NCBI GenBank assembly: GCA_002914845.1
Contig: JXTC01000028.1
Coordinates: 700,297 to 764,296, forward strand
Direction: 5' to 3'
DNA length: 64,000 nucleotides
DNA from: Trema orientale
Lineage: Eukaryota > Streptophyta > Magnoliopsida > Rosales > Cannabaceae
The position numbers and the translations under genes are program-made. The notes under the pieces are model-generated. The model was not told the DNA's origin and made no database searches. It saw only the letters and a program-made list of their open reading frames with translations. Of the stretch, positions 1 through 13,800 are shown in pieces (within the stretch, counting starts at the first letter, position 1; the number at the start of each line of letters is the position of its first letter).

Positions 1-870
1 GATATTTTGTATTTCTTAAATTCATTGTATTAAAATTTTATTGCTCTCAATTTATACCATGAACTAACTTCTTTTTTGTCTAGTTTTACTATGTGAACCA
101 ACTTTGAATCTTTTGTTTGTTTATTTCTCTCCTTTTTCATTAATCAAATCCATTGTTGAGTTATTTGTTTTACTTTATACTTATTGCTTTTATTTAATTG
201 ATCACTAGATAGATTGTTGAGTGAAACCTTTATGAACTTGGGAAAGGGAATTTAGGTTTGAACATAGGTAGAATAACATAAGATCACCTAATGTGGGGTG
301 AGTTTGCATAGGATAGGAATATACCTATATGACTTGTGCAACTTTTGTATGAGAATAATTAAACTTAATGAATCTAGTCAATTTATGTTAGGAGTAACAT
401 ATTAGCTTGTCTAGGTATTTTCACTTATGTATTGGAAAGGAGTTTGTGAATACATTTGAATTCTCGATTGACAACTCTAGTAGATTAATTAATATAAGAG
501 CGGAATTAGGATATTGTGTGTTTAAAGAATAGTTAGAGAATTAGTAAACCTAGACATTTTTTTTATTGCTTGCTTTTATTTATTTTGCATCATAGTTTAG
601 TTTTCTTTATTTTATTATTTTTACAATCAAATTACATTTGTTTGGATAAAGTTAAGATTGACCAATTTTTATACTTAGCATTGACTTAGAAATCAATCAT
701 CGTAGGTTCGACACTCTAACTCCTAAATCTATATTACTTGTGACCGTGTGTACTTCTACAGGAATGCGTGAGTATAATTTATAGTTGCACATTCCAACTA
801 ACAGCAAGAACTGTATTCCGATTTTATTTTCATCTTTGCCTTTTTTCCCCCTTCTACATCATTTATCTCC
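1..870 (+). repeat. LTR-like retrotransposon fragment
   Basis: There is no coding capacity. The stretch around 640-800 has the layout seen at the end of Athila/Tat-type LTRs: an AAAGTTAAGATTGACC-like block, then a GGTTCGACACTCTAACTCC segment, then TTGTGACCGTGTGTACTTCT. The same architecture, with different wording, recurs at about 2190-2290 and 5540-5600. I read it as a degraded LTR piece cut off by the window edge. The family assignment is inference from layout only. Confidence 0.4.
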
Positions 871-871
871 T

Positions 872-2368
872 TGATGAGTGAGTTATTTACTGATAAATCA
901 AGTACCTTTTAAGTTCAAATAATTATGCATTTTCAAACAATTTTGTTAGCTTAATGTGTTTTTGAGTATTTTTGTAGATTTCAAAAATACGTGAGAATCG
1001 GGGTGGAAATATGGCAAAAATGGGAATTTTGAAGCTTCTTAGATGAAGCCATAATCAAAAGCGGCAAACCAATGCGAGTTGCATACGAAACGAAACAAAA
1101 ATGGGTGAAAAAATGCACCTCTAGCAGAGAATATGGCGCAGCTGTGCCACTAAACCAGTTGCATCACCTCCTATTATTAGCCGTTGTGGAACTGCGTAAC
1201 AAGGGTTACACAGGTGGGCCAATTCTCACTGAATACTCGATTTACTTCAATATTTTTGATCCAATGGCCAAAATTCAACCACTTTTGGAGCTCTATATAT
1301 ACTCACTTAATCTACAAATCCTAGTGTGGAGAATTGAAAAAGAAAAAAAAAACAAAAGATGGAAGCAAACAATTCCTAGAGAGATAAAGCTTGGAGTTAG
1401 AGATTTCTAAAAGAAAAATTAGGAGAGATTCATGAAAATTTAAAGACTTAAAACTCATCTTTATAAGAGTTTTTCTTTTCTTTTCTCTCTACTCTTCTCT
1501 ATAGAACTTTGTATTTGGAATATTTTGTGAAACATTTTCATTTATGGATTTCTTATTGAGATTAATCATGGATTCTATCGTGTTTGGCTAGATTTTCTAT
1601 GCTAGGATTTGATGCACCCCTGTTACACATGTTTGGATTATTTTATTTATTGTTAGTCTATATTCTATTTTTTATTCATTTATGTTTCTCTATACTTATT
1701 GCTTCTAATTTATTTGGCCAATGAATTAGTTGAACTTAGATTGTGAATTTGATGCTCGGGAGAGATTGATTTCATAATCTAGAATTGAGAAACATAGTTT
1801 AGCTTATTGTGAGATCGGGAAGAGATCAACGCCCAAATAATCTCTTTGAGTTTTTAGAGTATTGTGAGACCGGAAGGTGAGCGCTACCCTGACTTCCACT
1901 TAAGGGTTTGGACTTAATGAATACTTAAATAATCGGGTTATATCGGGATATTATCTCATTTGGCGCTTAGGAGAGGTAATGAGGTTAGATTAGGTCTCTT
2001 AGTTAGTAAATTGAATAGAATTAGGCTAGTAATTACTTAATTTGACAAACTCAAGAGTAATTAGGTGAATTCAAGTCCATAATATACTTGTGTATAATAA
2101 TGTCCATATTTTATTTACTTATTTATACTTTTACATTTATTTTTTTTCCTTATTTACTTTTTAATTTCAATTAGTTTAGATGTCAAGATAAAGTTAGGTT
2201 ATTATAATTCTGCTATTTAACAACACTTTAATACTCAATCCTTATGAGATCGACCTTTCTTACCATTATATTATGTAGTTCTAGCTTTTATTAGGGTATG
2301 CTAGATTTGTGAATAAAAGGAATATAAATTGTAATTTGATAGCGTTGATGACAATGCTATAAAATTTT
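872..2368 (+). repeat. Athila/Tat-type LTR, copy A
   Basis: This segment is homologous by eye to 31440-33000 and, in its 3' two thirds, to 4790-5740. Shared landmarks are a GAGCTCTATATATAC promoter-like block (1289-1302), an AAGAGTTTTTCTTTTCTTTTCTC tract near 1466, a GGCCAATGAATTAGTTGAACTTAG block near 1714, an AGATCGGGAAGAGATCAACG-like block near 1812, and a terminal GAGATCGACC block near 2246. It ends directly before a primer-binding-site-like sequence, so the transcription direction is plus. The left boundary is approximate. No target duplication was identified. Confidence 0.6.
1294..1301 (+). promoter_or_regulatory. TATA box of LTR copy A
   Basis: TATATATA lies inside GAGCTCTATATATAC. 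The same block sits at the matching place in the related LTR at 31932-31939, so this is probably the retrotransposon promoter. Confidence 0.45.
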
Positions 2369-2388
2369 AGCACCGTTGCTAGGGATTG
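2369..2388 (+). other. Primer-binding site, Athila/Tat type
   Basis: AGCACCGTTGCTAGGGATTG differs by a few bases from the tRNA-Asp type site typical of Athila/Tat elements (TGGCGCCGTTGCCGGGGA). It follows LTR copy A immediately and is followed by gag-like coding remains, as expected for a 5' LTR junction. Confidence 0.6.
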
Positions 2389-2502
2389 GCATATTAGATT
2401 ACTGTTTATATCGGCGGTAAGTGACTTAGTTTTAATTTAGGCTTTATTTTTATTTTTTGTTTTTAATTTTTACTTTTAAATGTTTGTTTTACGAGATACG
2501 TG

Positions 2503-2660
2503 GAGATGGTAGATCGACAAGTCCTCTTGAAATTTGCTCGAGGAGACTCAGAGCTGTTTCATTATGTATAGTGGAGATACAAGGAGTTGCTCATGATATT
2601 TTCTCATCGTGGTTTCTCTCAAGAGTGTTTACTACAAAACTTGCTCCATAATTTATGCAC
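2503..2660 (+). pseudogene. Athila/Tat gag fragment
   Basis: The frame beginning at 2503 reads through about 50 codons resembling the retrotransposon gag core. A W-R-Y-K-E-L-L followed by F-S-H-R-G-F matches the usual gag pattern of Trp-x-Arg-Phe-Lys-x-Leu-Leu then Pro-His-His-Gly-Phe. One TAG stop stands directly before the Trp codon. The fragment lies 115 bp after the primer-binding site and ends where a different repeat begins at about 2697, so the element was interrupted or truncated there. It is a non-functional relic. Confidence 0.5.
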
Positions 2661-2696
2661 CGAAATAAGAATATAGGTGGAAAGAGGAGATGGTAT

Positions 2697-4785
2697 GTAA
2701 CACCCAAAATTTTTTGATATCATAATTAAGACTTTAAATAATTATTAATATTATTTTGGGATTTAAGAGTGATAAAAAAAATATAAAAGGACTTAGTAGC
2801 AAGGGCAGATTTATTTGGGTTTAAGTGAAAAGAAACTAGTTTAAAGGGTAAAATAGTCTGATCACTTACTAAGGGCAATTGGGTCATTTAGCATGACTAG
2901 GGCTGATTTTAATAGGTTACTAGGGTTGGTCACAGAACTATTATCAACCGTCTAAACCTTCTTAGAGTTTCATTATCAAAAAACAAACCTCCTTAGAGCT
3001 TCATTCACGTTTTCCTCGGTGGCAGGTAAGTAATCTCTATCAAAACTCTTCCGTTTCATCATTTTTATGACAAAATTTCATAGTAATGCTTATACATATA
3101 TTTGGAAGACTTTGAAGATTACTTTAGTGATGAAGAATACTTTTGAGGGCTTCTAAAATCAAAGAATACAATCTGGTCTCCTAAATTGGGTAAGTGTTCT
3201 TGAACTTCTTGATTTTTCTTCGATTTCAAGATTATTGGATGATTTTACAGTTATAATTTTGTTTATGAATAAAGGTTAGAATTGAGTAGGATTGATAAAT
3301 TTGATGAGTGATTAACATTAATTAAGAGCTACCTCACCCTAGGATTTTATAAATTTTATGTGGGAAAAATATTGTAAGAGTTTAAATTTGACCTGAAGAG
3401 AGAATTCTCGTTTTAATCAAAAAACACAGTTTTCGAGGCCTAGATGATCGTTTTTGGCCAAAATCTGTCGAGGTCAACCCAGAGGGTTATTCTTACTTAT
3501 AAGGCCATTTTCTCTCACATGTTTTGAACAGAGATCGTAAACTCAGATAAGGAGTTTTGTAGTCAAACTGACTGGACGGTGATTCAGACGTCTTGACAGA
3601 TTGAGAGATGGTTGGGTTTTGTAAATTTTAATCTGTACTCTAGTGGGTTTAGTGTTTGGCTAGGTTTATAGATTATTTACGCTTCATTTTGGGTAGTTGG
3701 ACTATAAGATTATTTATTAGGGTATTTTATGAGCGTTTCATTTATAGTTAGCTTTCTTTTATGCAAATACTAGAGGTCATATTCTGATATTTGGTTTTCG
3801 TTTGTTTAGAGCTTAATTAACATTGTCATCAAGGTATAAGGATCAGGTCTTTGGATTATTTGATTGCTATCAAGGTAGGGGGTTTAGGTTATCTTGTTAA
3901 ACGTTGTTTTTATTGCATTAATTTGTTTTCTGAAATTGTAATTAATTGAATAGACTATTTTCTAATAATAAAGTCTGCATGGTTGGTATTTTAATTTCAC
4001 GCAATTATTATATAAATAATAGGGCCTGAATAAGTTACGGTAATGGGAGGATGGCCCATAGTTGCATTCCTTGGGTAAGACCCCCTATAAAATCCTTGCA
4101 TAGTTACTTTTATACAATATGTGTGTGTCTGTGTGTGTATGTGTGTGTGTGTGTGTGCGTGTGTGTGTGTGTGAGTTGATTATATAATGTGGTACTTACT
4201 ATCTAATCTTGATTTTCTTTAAATAAAACAATCTTTCTTTTGGGGTAGTGGGTATTGGTGGATAAAAAGTTACAAAGAAAGATTTCTTTATTTAAAGTTT
4301 ATATGAAAGTAACTATGCAAGGATTTCATAAACTATCACCGTTCTTTTAAAAAAAAAGTTGAGAAGAATATCTACTAGGTAAGTTTTGCTCACCCTATTT
4401 TCTCCGATAGGTATTGCTCGAGGTAACAATTTGTGATTATTCTCTTTTAGTTTGTTTGAATAATTTGTGAGTTTTGATAAAATGAGATGACTTAATATTG
4501 ATAATAAGTATAGTTATTTAGTGTTCTTTAGGTCTTTTAAAATGCAATTCATTGAATTATCTGTATACTTGTCTCATGTTGGATGAATTTCATGACTCTT
4601 TATATTTGAGTACTATGAATCATGATCACTTGGCTATTTTGGGCTTTAGAGAATACTTATGTGCATTAGCTTGACTTTGATATTTCATGAGGTTTAGAAT
4701 CTATTTAAGTGTTATTTGAGGTGAAATCCTAGGTTAAGTGTCATTAAAGAGAGGATTTATATGTTTCTTTAGGTCATTTGAGTCT
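2697..4785 (+). repeat. Probable Ty3/gypsy LTR fragment
   Basis: It begins TGTAACACCCAAAATTTTTT, the usual opening of Tekay/Del-type LTRs. Further in it has other blocks common in such LTRs: GGGTAAAATAGTCTG near 2847 and TAGGTAAGTTTTGCTCACC near 4377. No matching CA end, second LTR or target duplication was found, so it may be a truncated solo LTR inserted in the Athila-like element. A GT microsatellite lies inside. The right end is set where homology to LTR copy A resumes. Confidence 0.4.
4119..4173. repeat. (GT)n microsatellite
   Basis: About 55 bp of GTGTGT with a few interruptions (CT, AT, GC). Confidence 0.9.
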
Positions 4786-4789
4786 TTAA

Positions 4790-5740
4790 AGCTAACCCTT
4801 GAGAACGTTTATTGAAGATTTGAAGACTTGAAGACCATCTCCACAAGAGTTTTTCTTTTCTTTTCTCTTTACTCTAATCTTTCTTGAAATTTGTACTAGG
4901 CATATTGTAAAATGTTTTTAGGATTTATGAATTTTTTGATGAGATTAGTCATAAATTCTTCTATGTTTGGTTGTAATTGATACCTAGGATTTGATGTACT
5001 CTTTTTAATATTTTAAATAGATTATTTTGTCAATTGTTTGTTTAATTTCTATCTTTAATTTATTTATGTTTCTCTTTGCTATTACTTCTAATTTATGTGG
5101 CCAATAAATTAGTTGAACTTAGGTTGTGATTTTAATACTCGAGAGAGTATGAATTCTTAATCCTAAATTAAGAAACATAGTTTAGGTTATTGTGAGACTG
5201 AGAGAAGATCAACACTTAGATAATCAAATGAAGAAGTTCTTAAGAGCTTAAACTTAATGAGTGCTTAAACGACCGGGTTAAATAGAGATATAGACTTAGG
5301 TACTTAGGCATATTATCTCATTTGATACTCGAGAGAGATAATGGAGTTAAATTCGGTCCCTTAGTTGGTAAATTGAGTAGAATTAGGCTAGTGATTACTT
5401 AATTTGATGAACTTAGGAGTAATTAGGGGAAATCAAGCCCTTTGCATATTAGTTTATAGTATTATTCATATTTTAATTATCCATTTCTTTTATATTTGTT
5501 TTTATTTAGCTTACTTTAAATTCATTTGGTTTTGATGCCTAGATAAAGTTAGGTTATGATAATTTTTATCTTAACAACGAATCTAAAACCAATCTCTGTG
5601 GGATCGACTCTTCTTTCCATTATACTAGTTAATTCTGGATTTTTCCTAGAATAAGCTAGATTAGTTAATAGAAGAAAAATTATAAATATTAATTCGATTT
5701 GATGTTCGTTGAAAACACTAATTATCACAAACATAGCCTA
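4790..5740 (+). repeat. Athila/Tat-type LTR, copy B (5'-truncated)
   Basis: It aligns by eye with 1430-2350 and 32050-32970: AGAGTTTTTCTTTTCTTTTC at 4848, GGCCAATAAATTAGTTGAACT at 5099, a GAGAGAAGATCAACAC block near 5201, ATAAAGTTAGGTTATGATAA at 5541 and GTGGGATCGACTCTTC at 5599. The upstream third, including the TATA block, is missing. No primer-binding site follows. Confidence 0.55.
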
Positions 5741-5749
5741 AAACTTTGT

Positions 5750-5885
5750 GACTTAAAATCTTAGTCATAAAAGGTTATCATAACTATGCTTTGACAAAAA
5801 AGTCTAGCTAAACTTTTAAAATATCTTAGTCCTAACAAAAATTTTGTTGTGACTAAAAATATCTTTTAGTCATTATAATGTATAG
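5750..5885. repeat. MITE-like repeat with internal palindrome
   Basis: A near-perfect inverted repeat TTAGTCCTAACAAAA / ATTTTGTTGTGACTAA lies at about 5828-5860. It is embedded in AT-rich sequence with further TTAGTC/GACTAA half-sites. Similar wording (TAGTTGTGACTAAA, TTTTAGTCATAATTTT) recurs at 56520-56740. This suggests a dispersed non-autonomous element. Its ends are not defined. Confidence 0.35.
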
Positions 5886-6131
5886 TTTATAACATAATTT
5901 AACCTATACAATTTTTAAACTCAAGCAAACAATATTTAGTAAAAAAAACTCGGTTCATAAAGATTCAAAGTTAGGGTTTCAACATTGATAGGTACATTCA
6001 AATCTCCGATTCTTTATACATGTGTATATATATATTTGTATATATACCTTTCTACATGCATATTAGATTTAATATGGTATTTGAAATTTTGGTTCATAAG
6101 AAAAAAGAACTTAGTGTTTTAATCATCCAAA

Positions 6132-6164
6132 GATATATATATATATACTCCTCTTAATTAGTAA

Positions 6165-6202
<38 letters not shown>
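6132..6202. repeat. (AT)n microsatellites
   Basis: Two nearby AT/TA runs, at 6132-6147 and 6169-6202. Confidence 0.85.
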
Positions 6203-6205
<3 letters not shown>

Positions 6206-6399
6206 TTTGTGAATCTGCATATTCCATTTAATCTGGATTTGGTTCATATAAGTATATACGTAGTAATATATTGTCTAAGACTTGGATTCTCTCTTGATTT
6301 TCTTTAATTTCGGTGACTATATATACAACTTACTGTTCATTTTTTATCAAACGATTTTGATCGAAATAGCATTTTATTGGTTTTATGGTACCTATATAG

Positions 6400-7810
6400 A
6401 CAAAAGAGTATTGAATATTAGGTGTTTGATGTATTACCTAAGAGAAATGTAGTCATCTGGAATGCAGAAACAACAGAGCATTTGAGAACTAGTTTTAACA
6501 TCAATGAACATAACTAAAAAAGAATAAATAAAGAAATATACCTGGTATATAAGATTAAAAACAAGGTATATAGTTCATAAATTTTGCTATAAATGAGGTT
6601 TATGAATTTTTAAATGTGGTTCATAAAATTTTGGTTGCAATATATAATATTGTATATAATAACATCCATATTTGGTTTATGAGCTTTTGTTACTTATTGT
6701 TTGTATGTATATCTTCTCCGAAACTGTTTTTGATGACTTCTCTGTTTAATTGTCTTATTAAAATAAGAAATGCGATACTGGGAGACTAAAGTTTGGTAGG
6801 ATTGATAAGGGTATGGAAAAATTAATGGGATTGGGGTGGGTGGCATGATATACATAGATAAGTTGAAGCTCTATCCATTGAAGTACTGAGATTTAGTGGA
6901 AATTTTATGTGAGAGTTACCATTGATCTCTGTTGTTGATTTTTTGTCTTAAGAATATTGTTCTTAGAGGGAGATATTGTTCATAATACTACTTATACTAA
7001 GTGGAGCACAATTGTTTTATGGTGGGGTTGTTGTGCACTAGCCACTAGGTTTCTGTGAATGATCTTTTAATCTTATATTTTCTGTTAATTTGTGCTATAC
7101 TTTCCATCTCCCATAAGTCTACATGAATAGAAATGTTCTTGGTTAGAGTACATACAAAGATTAATTTGTAAGAAGGCACGATTGAGATAAGACTTTATTG
7201 TCTTATTTGTTATTATTCTAAGTTGCTTTGCTGTTATAGTTTCTGTTCTTGTTGGATTGCCACCAAAGTTATCTTCTTCAGCAGATGCATTTAAGAATTG
7301 TTTATTTGTCTATTTCTAAAAAATAAGAGATACAAAGGACACGGTTGTAAGGAATTGAAGCTGGTTTATCTTGCATTGATACATAATTTATCAGTTTTTA
7401 CTTCTATAACTTATAGTGCTTGTAGATATAACTTTCTATCTGGTAGATAATTTTTGTATAAGGAAGTAATTGTTATGTAAATTATCGTTTATTAAAACTG
7501 TTTATCAGCTTTTTGAATTTTATAGTTATGTTGTTGTCCTGTTTTTTTGGTATATAAAATTATGACTCTGGTATATATAATTTGACATATGGTAGATATT
7601 TTTCATGTTATGGTAGATAAAGAGAGTGTTAATGAAGTTAGTCAGTGTCTGCATTGTGAAAATATAGATTTCTATGCTTAGTTCATACATTTTACTTACA
7701 GTTTATAAAATTATAGTTTCTGTATATATATATGTGGATATTAAAATATAATTAGTTCATAATTTTCTGTATGGTATAACGATTTTCTACAATAGATTGC
7801 AGGTAGATAA
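6400..7810. other. Non-coding left part of the MULE
   Basis: No gene is visible. The sequence contains scattered GGTATATA, GGTAGATA and GGTTCATA motifs from about 6540 onward and looks like 5' flank or UTR/intron of the ULP1-like gene. Confidence 0.4.
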
Positions 7811-10800
7811 ATGTCATACTTAGTGCCAGAAGCTGAATGGTCTGGACAAAAACATGTACAAGTACTTTCAAAAATAAGTGTCTTGGAGGATATACGACAA
7901 AAACTAAGTAATGCATAAAAGGAAGAATTTCAAAAGAGTGTTTTCGGGCACCTTTTAGATGTCAAGGTGATGAATATCATTTCTCAGCTATTACATCATC
8001 TTGTAATCCGACAAATCAGAAGTGAAAAGGAAGAAGAGTTAGCTTTTAATATTGTTGGAATGCATTATACATTCGGCCTCAAAGAATATGCAGCTACAAT
8101 GGGACTAAAAACAAAAAGAGTAGTGGAGATAAAGAAGAAAAATCTGAAGAAAGGAAGTCTACATAAATACTTGGAATATTGGCCAAGACAAACAAAGCAG
8201 AAAAAGACCCGGAAAAGCACTCAAAATTAGTCCGAAAGAAGCATGTAAAAATTACTTTTGATTCCTACAATGGAAAGAATGATGAGACGATGCTCAAACT
8301 AGCAAAACTTCACATCATAGAAAACTTCCTGTTAGGAAATCAAGCTAAGATAATGAACAAAGATGAACATGTGGACATCCTAGATGTCCACTGGATGTTT
8401 GAGGACTACCACTGGGGCAGAATTAGTTTCAAAGAGACTATTGACAGTTTCAGATCTGCAACAATAGCACTACAGATTTGGGCATCCGAGATAATTACAG
8501 CGGTCAATATCTATGTGAAAAGGATAGGGCACCTCATTCCAAGAATAAGGTACTGGGCATCAAACGAACAACCAACCTGGAAAACCTTACAACAAAATGT
8601 CTTTGAAGAATTGGATATAAGTATATATAAATTTATATAAATACATAAACTAGTTATAACTATAAGTAGCTGATATATAAAATTATTAGCTGTGTATATA
8701 TATTTAATAACCTGGTATATATCATTCTGATTCTTATATATAAATATATGAGGTAATATGTGCATAATAGATTTTTAATATATATACATTAAGTGTGAAC
8801 TATATGAATAAAAATGTCTTACATAATAGATAAACTTTCTAAGATTATGGTTTTCCGGTAGACAAATTATGGATTCTACTATGGTATATAATCTTTTTCC
8901 TTGTATTGTATTATGTCATGTTTTTTTGGTAGATAATTTTATGCTTATGGTACATTAAATGCTGTATATGATATATAAAATTCATATAATTAATGTGAAA
9001 AAGTATAATACAAATAAATAATAACAATTATTCTATTTTTCAGAATGAGTATTATGACTTCATCATCACTAATGATGAGTTCAGAGAGTCTTACATGGAG
9101 GAGTTTCGTACTCCAGAATTTATTGAACAAGAGAAGAACAAGCAGCAAAAAACTGCTCAAACAGAGCCCAAAGATTCATCCTCAACAACAACTATCTCCA
9201 CAAGACTTCTTGAGCAAATAATTCAGGAGAATAGAGAAACTAAACAAGAAGTGCAAAAATTGAAGAGGCTTGTGTTGGAGATACACAACAAAATCTTTGG
9301 ACAAGAACAAGGACCAGGACCGGCTACTGAACAAGCTGGACCAAGTGCTACATTGGTTGAGGAAGAAGAAGCAGAAAAAAAAAGAGCAAAGAAAAGAGAA
9401 GGAATCTACCCAAACCATAGATGTAAGTATTAAAATAAAATTAGATAAGAGAATAAATAAATATATACCAATTTATAAAACATATGTATTACCTGATTTA
9501 AATTAAAGAATTTTTTTTCTTTTTTTTTTTAAAGGTGGTTTTGGGAGAACTAAAGATCTATGGACAAGAACATGACCATACAACCAGAAAAGAGAACGAG
9601 CAAGAAGAGGTAACTATGGTTCATAGATTTTACATTATGGTTCTATATTTCATGCCTCTAGTAGATATAGCCTAAAATAGCTAACATAAATTTTCGGTAC
9701 ATAGGGGCTAACTGCAAGCATCTCCCCTCAACAACAAAAAGATAAAAAGAGAAAGAAAAAGATTATAGATGAAGAGATAAATACTGAAAATATTTTCTCT
9801 TGTGTAGATAAATTTTGTACTAATGCTAATATGTTATAGTTCCTCAGGATGAGAATATGCAAGATGTTGAACAACAAGAAGAAGATGCACAAAAACAGCA
9901 GGTACAAAAAAAATTCTAAAAATGGTAGATAACTTTTAGTATATAGTAGATAAGCTTATACTTGTGATAAATATAAATTTGTGTATGATAGATATATTTC
10001 AAGTTATCTGAATGTCCTATTTTTTTGGTAGATAAAGTAATGACTGGAGTAGATATAATTTCATTTATGGTAGATATTATTCGTGCTATAACATTTTTAG
10101 TTGTGTTAATAAAAATATTCTGTTCTAGCAAATAAAATTAAGTATATGGTAGGTAATTTTTATATACTAAAAAAGAAGATAGAAAAAGAAAGACAAAAAT
10201 AATAGAGAAAGAGGTACATACTTATATTGATATATTAATATGTTCAAGTTTTTTCTTACATAAGTTTCTCGTTTTGGTACATATAAGTAGGTATATGGTA
10301 GATAAATTTACAATTGTGGTAGATAAAAATTTCACAATATATTTACATACCATTACTAAAAGTTATCTACCAACATGGTTCTTATTGTTCCATTAGATAA
10401 AAGTTTATAGTTTTCTTACTTGTATGTGTATATATATATATATATATTTCTAAAAGGATTCTGGAGCAATAGAGCAAATTGCAGGAACTGCTCCAATTGT
10501 ATCAGATAATGCAGAAGAAAAGGAAGAGCAAGAAGCAAAGGTAAAAACAATAAAATATCTTGTTTGTAGATAATTTTTTAGTAGTGGTATATAATATTTT
10601 GTACATGGTATATAAATTTAATCGCTCTGGTAGATAAAAATGGATGTAAACATTTAGTTTTTTTTTTTTTTTTTTCTAATAAAGGATTCTGGAGCTATGC
10701 AGAAAAATACAGAGGCTGCTGCAACTGTGTTAGATATTGCAGAAGAAAAGGATTCTGGAGCAATAGAGCAAATTGTAGGAGCTGCTCCAATTGTATCAGT

Positions 10801-13800
10801 TAATGCAGAAGAAAAAGAGCAGCAAGAAGCAAAAGTAAAAACACTAAAACCTCTTGTTGATAGATAATTTTTTTGTAGTGGTATATAATATTTTGTACAT
10901 GGTATATAAATTTAATCGCTCTGGTAGATAAAAATGATATGTAAATATTTTGTTTTTTTTTTCCCCTAATAAAGGGTTCTGGAGCTATGCAGAAAAATGC
11001 AGAGGCTGGTGTAACTGTGTCAAATATTGCAGAAGAAAAGCAGAAGCAAGAACCAAAAGTAAAAAACTAATCTCCCTTATTAGTAGATAACTTTTTAGGC
11101 GTGGTATATAAATTTTTGTTAGTAGTATATAAATAGAACAAAAGGTAAAAAAACTAATCTCCATTGTTGGTAGAAAACTTTTTAGGTATGATACATGAAT
11201 TTCTATTCTTGGTATATAAATGAATTTTTTTTTTATTTTCTCATAAGAATCTTATTTCGTGTTGTAGAAACTAGAACCAAAAAAGGTTAATGTACAAAGA
11301 AGATCCCTAAGACAATTAAAATTAGGAGAGAAAAAAAGTAGGGAAGAACTAAAGAAAAGCAAGACAAATAAGGTACTTTAGATAATTTGAATTTCTATCT
11401 AAGATTTTTGTTCAAAGAAGTATATAGTTTTCTTACTTGTATATATATATATTTTTCCAAAAGAATTTTGCAGCAATAGAAAAAACTGCTGGAACTGCTC
11501 CAATTGTGTCAGATAATGCAAGAGAAAAGGAGGAGCAAGAAGTAAAGGTAAAAAAAAACTAAAATATCTTGTTGGTAGATAATACTTTTTAGGTATGGTA
11601 TATAAATTTTTGTTCTTGGTATATAAATATTAAGATGTTAGTATATATTATTCACTTCATGGTATATAACATAAATATTTTGGTCAATAAAAATGGTATA
11701 AGATATAAATTCTGCTACTACAAACAGCTTTTTACTTGTTTCAAGTTCTTACTATATCTAACTCACCTCTAAATCTACTTTTATAGGAAAAAGAAGTAAG
11801 CATGATTGAAGCTCATTTCGAAGAAGAACAGGGTGACATCGCCTCAAAATATAAAAAAATCAAAGCTACAGCCAAAAGGATTTTGAAAATAAATACCCAG
11901 GAAGAAGAAGAAAACGTGGTGGCAAAAAGGGTCAAAGTAGTCACGCCCATAAAAAAGGCACGTGCCTCTAAGACCAAGAAAAAGACTGTCTCTTAAATTA
12001 TACATCTTGTGTTTAGTAATTACGTTATCATCATAAGAAGTTTTGTATGAATTATGACAACTTGAGTACAGTTTGCTACTATGAGTAGAGCTATGTACAT
12101 ATATATGTTATGAATGAAATCATTTGTGGCTACATGTTTTTGAAGGATTCCTTTACTTTAAGGTTGCGAGAGATATGACTCATGGTTTTTACAGTTTGAA
12201 ACTATTTTCTTTTTATTATAGCAGGTTTTCAAGGAGTAAGTAATGACTTATTATTTTTATGTTTGGTATACAAACTTATATACCATGTATGAAAACATAT
12301 GAACCATGGCAAAAATATTATCTACCATAGACTAGCTGCTTTTAGTGGAGATTGAAATAAATGAGTTTTCTTTTTAACTTGAGTATATATATACATGATA
12401 TGAAATAAGACATAACTTATGGATAAGAAGCCTTACCAGGTACAGAAATACAAAATGACAAGTAAATTGAACTTTTCTTGGTAAGTAACATTGGGTTCAT
12501 GGTATATTTAAATTTACAATTACCATATATATGTTTTAACTTTTACTTTTCATACATGATTACAACAGGATAAAACGACAAAAGTTGAAAGAAAAAGACT
12601 GATCAAACCTAGTCCAGCTGAGAAATCCCCCTTTACAACCAAGTTTGGATCGGCGGAAGATGAACCAACTAAAGAAAAAAGGGCAAAAACAGCAACCCAA
12701 TCAACACCTGCTACTGAATATCAAAGCTTTAATTTGGGGATCTCATCCGTTCAAGTAGATACTCCCGTAACACCAGTACTAATGAAATCAGAAACTTCAA
12801 AACTAAAATATCAGGCAATAAGTATTGAGTTTGACAGGCCGCCAATACAAGTATTGATTGAGAGTTTTGAAGAGTGGGTGAAAAATGGACTCAACCATAG
12901 AACAGGGTAAGCAAAAACACAAGCACAAGAAAAAACTATGAGTAAATTTATATGAGTGATATTTTAAATAACAAATGTATTTTATAGGAAATACACAAGC
13001 AAGGAGGATCCAGAATTACCGTTGGACTTGGGAGTTGAAGAAGCAACATCAAAAAAATGGTTTTATAGTATATGGAAGCCAACTAAAATGCTGAGTGGTT
13101 CAGTAAGTTTAACATACTATTACAATTTGTATGTGTGTCAATCTAGAGAATAGTAGATAAAAACTAACACTTATTTCTATTTTTTGTAGCAAATGAATGT
13201 TGTCTTCTACTACTTGAGGAAAAAAGGACAACAACTTTGGATACAATTTCGGATGACTACATCAGAAAAACTTTTCTTGCCTATATTGATAACAAAAAGC
13301 CATTTACATGGGATGAAAAGCCGCACTCTATCCTACTCTAATATGCCAAGGGAAAGAGAATAGCAGTTAGTAAAAAGTGGACCCTAGTAGATTCTATATA
13401 CGTACTAGCGTTCATCACACAACTTGAGCATTGGGTGCTCGTTGAAATAGAACTACCAACTTAAAAGGTAAAGGTCTATGATAGTATGGGAGGAACGGTG
13501 CACAGACTAAAGATCAAGTCAGAAATTACAGCCTACAGAATTGTCATACCAAACCTCTTGGCTGCGGCAAACTTTTATGAGGAACTTATAGAAATCAAGC
13601 AAGGAAACTTCGAAATAGAGTTTGACGAAGGTTTGGAAATACAATCAAATGGGTAAGAACAGAAAACCGAGAATACTTAAATGGTTTCAAAAATTTTTCA
13701 ATGGTATATATTTTTTCATATTTGGTATATAACTGGTAGATATGTTTGTCCTTTTTTTCAAAAATAAGTTTGATTGTGGCATGTTTGTCATCAAATATGC

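Noticed and set aside
1072-1410. 112-codon ORF
   Set aside because: Lies across the promoter region of an Athila/Tat LTR; no similarity to a protein family.
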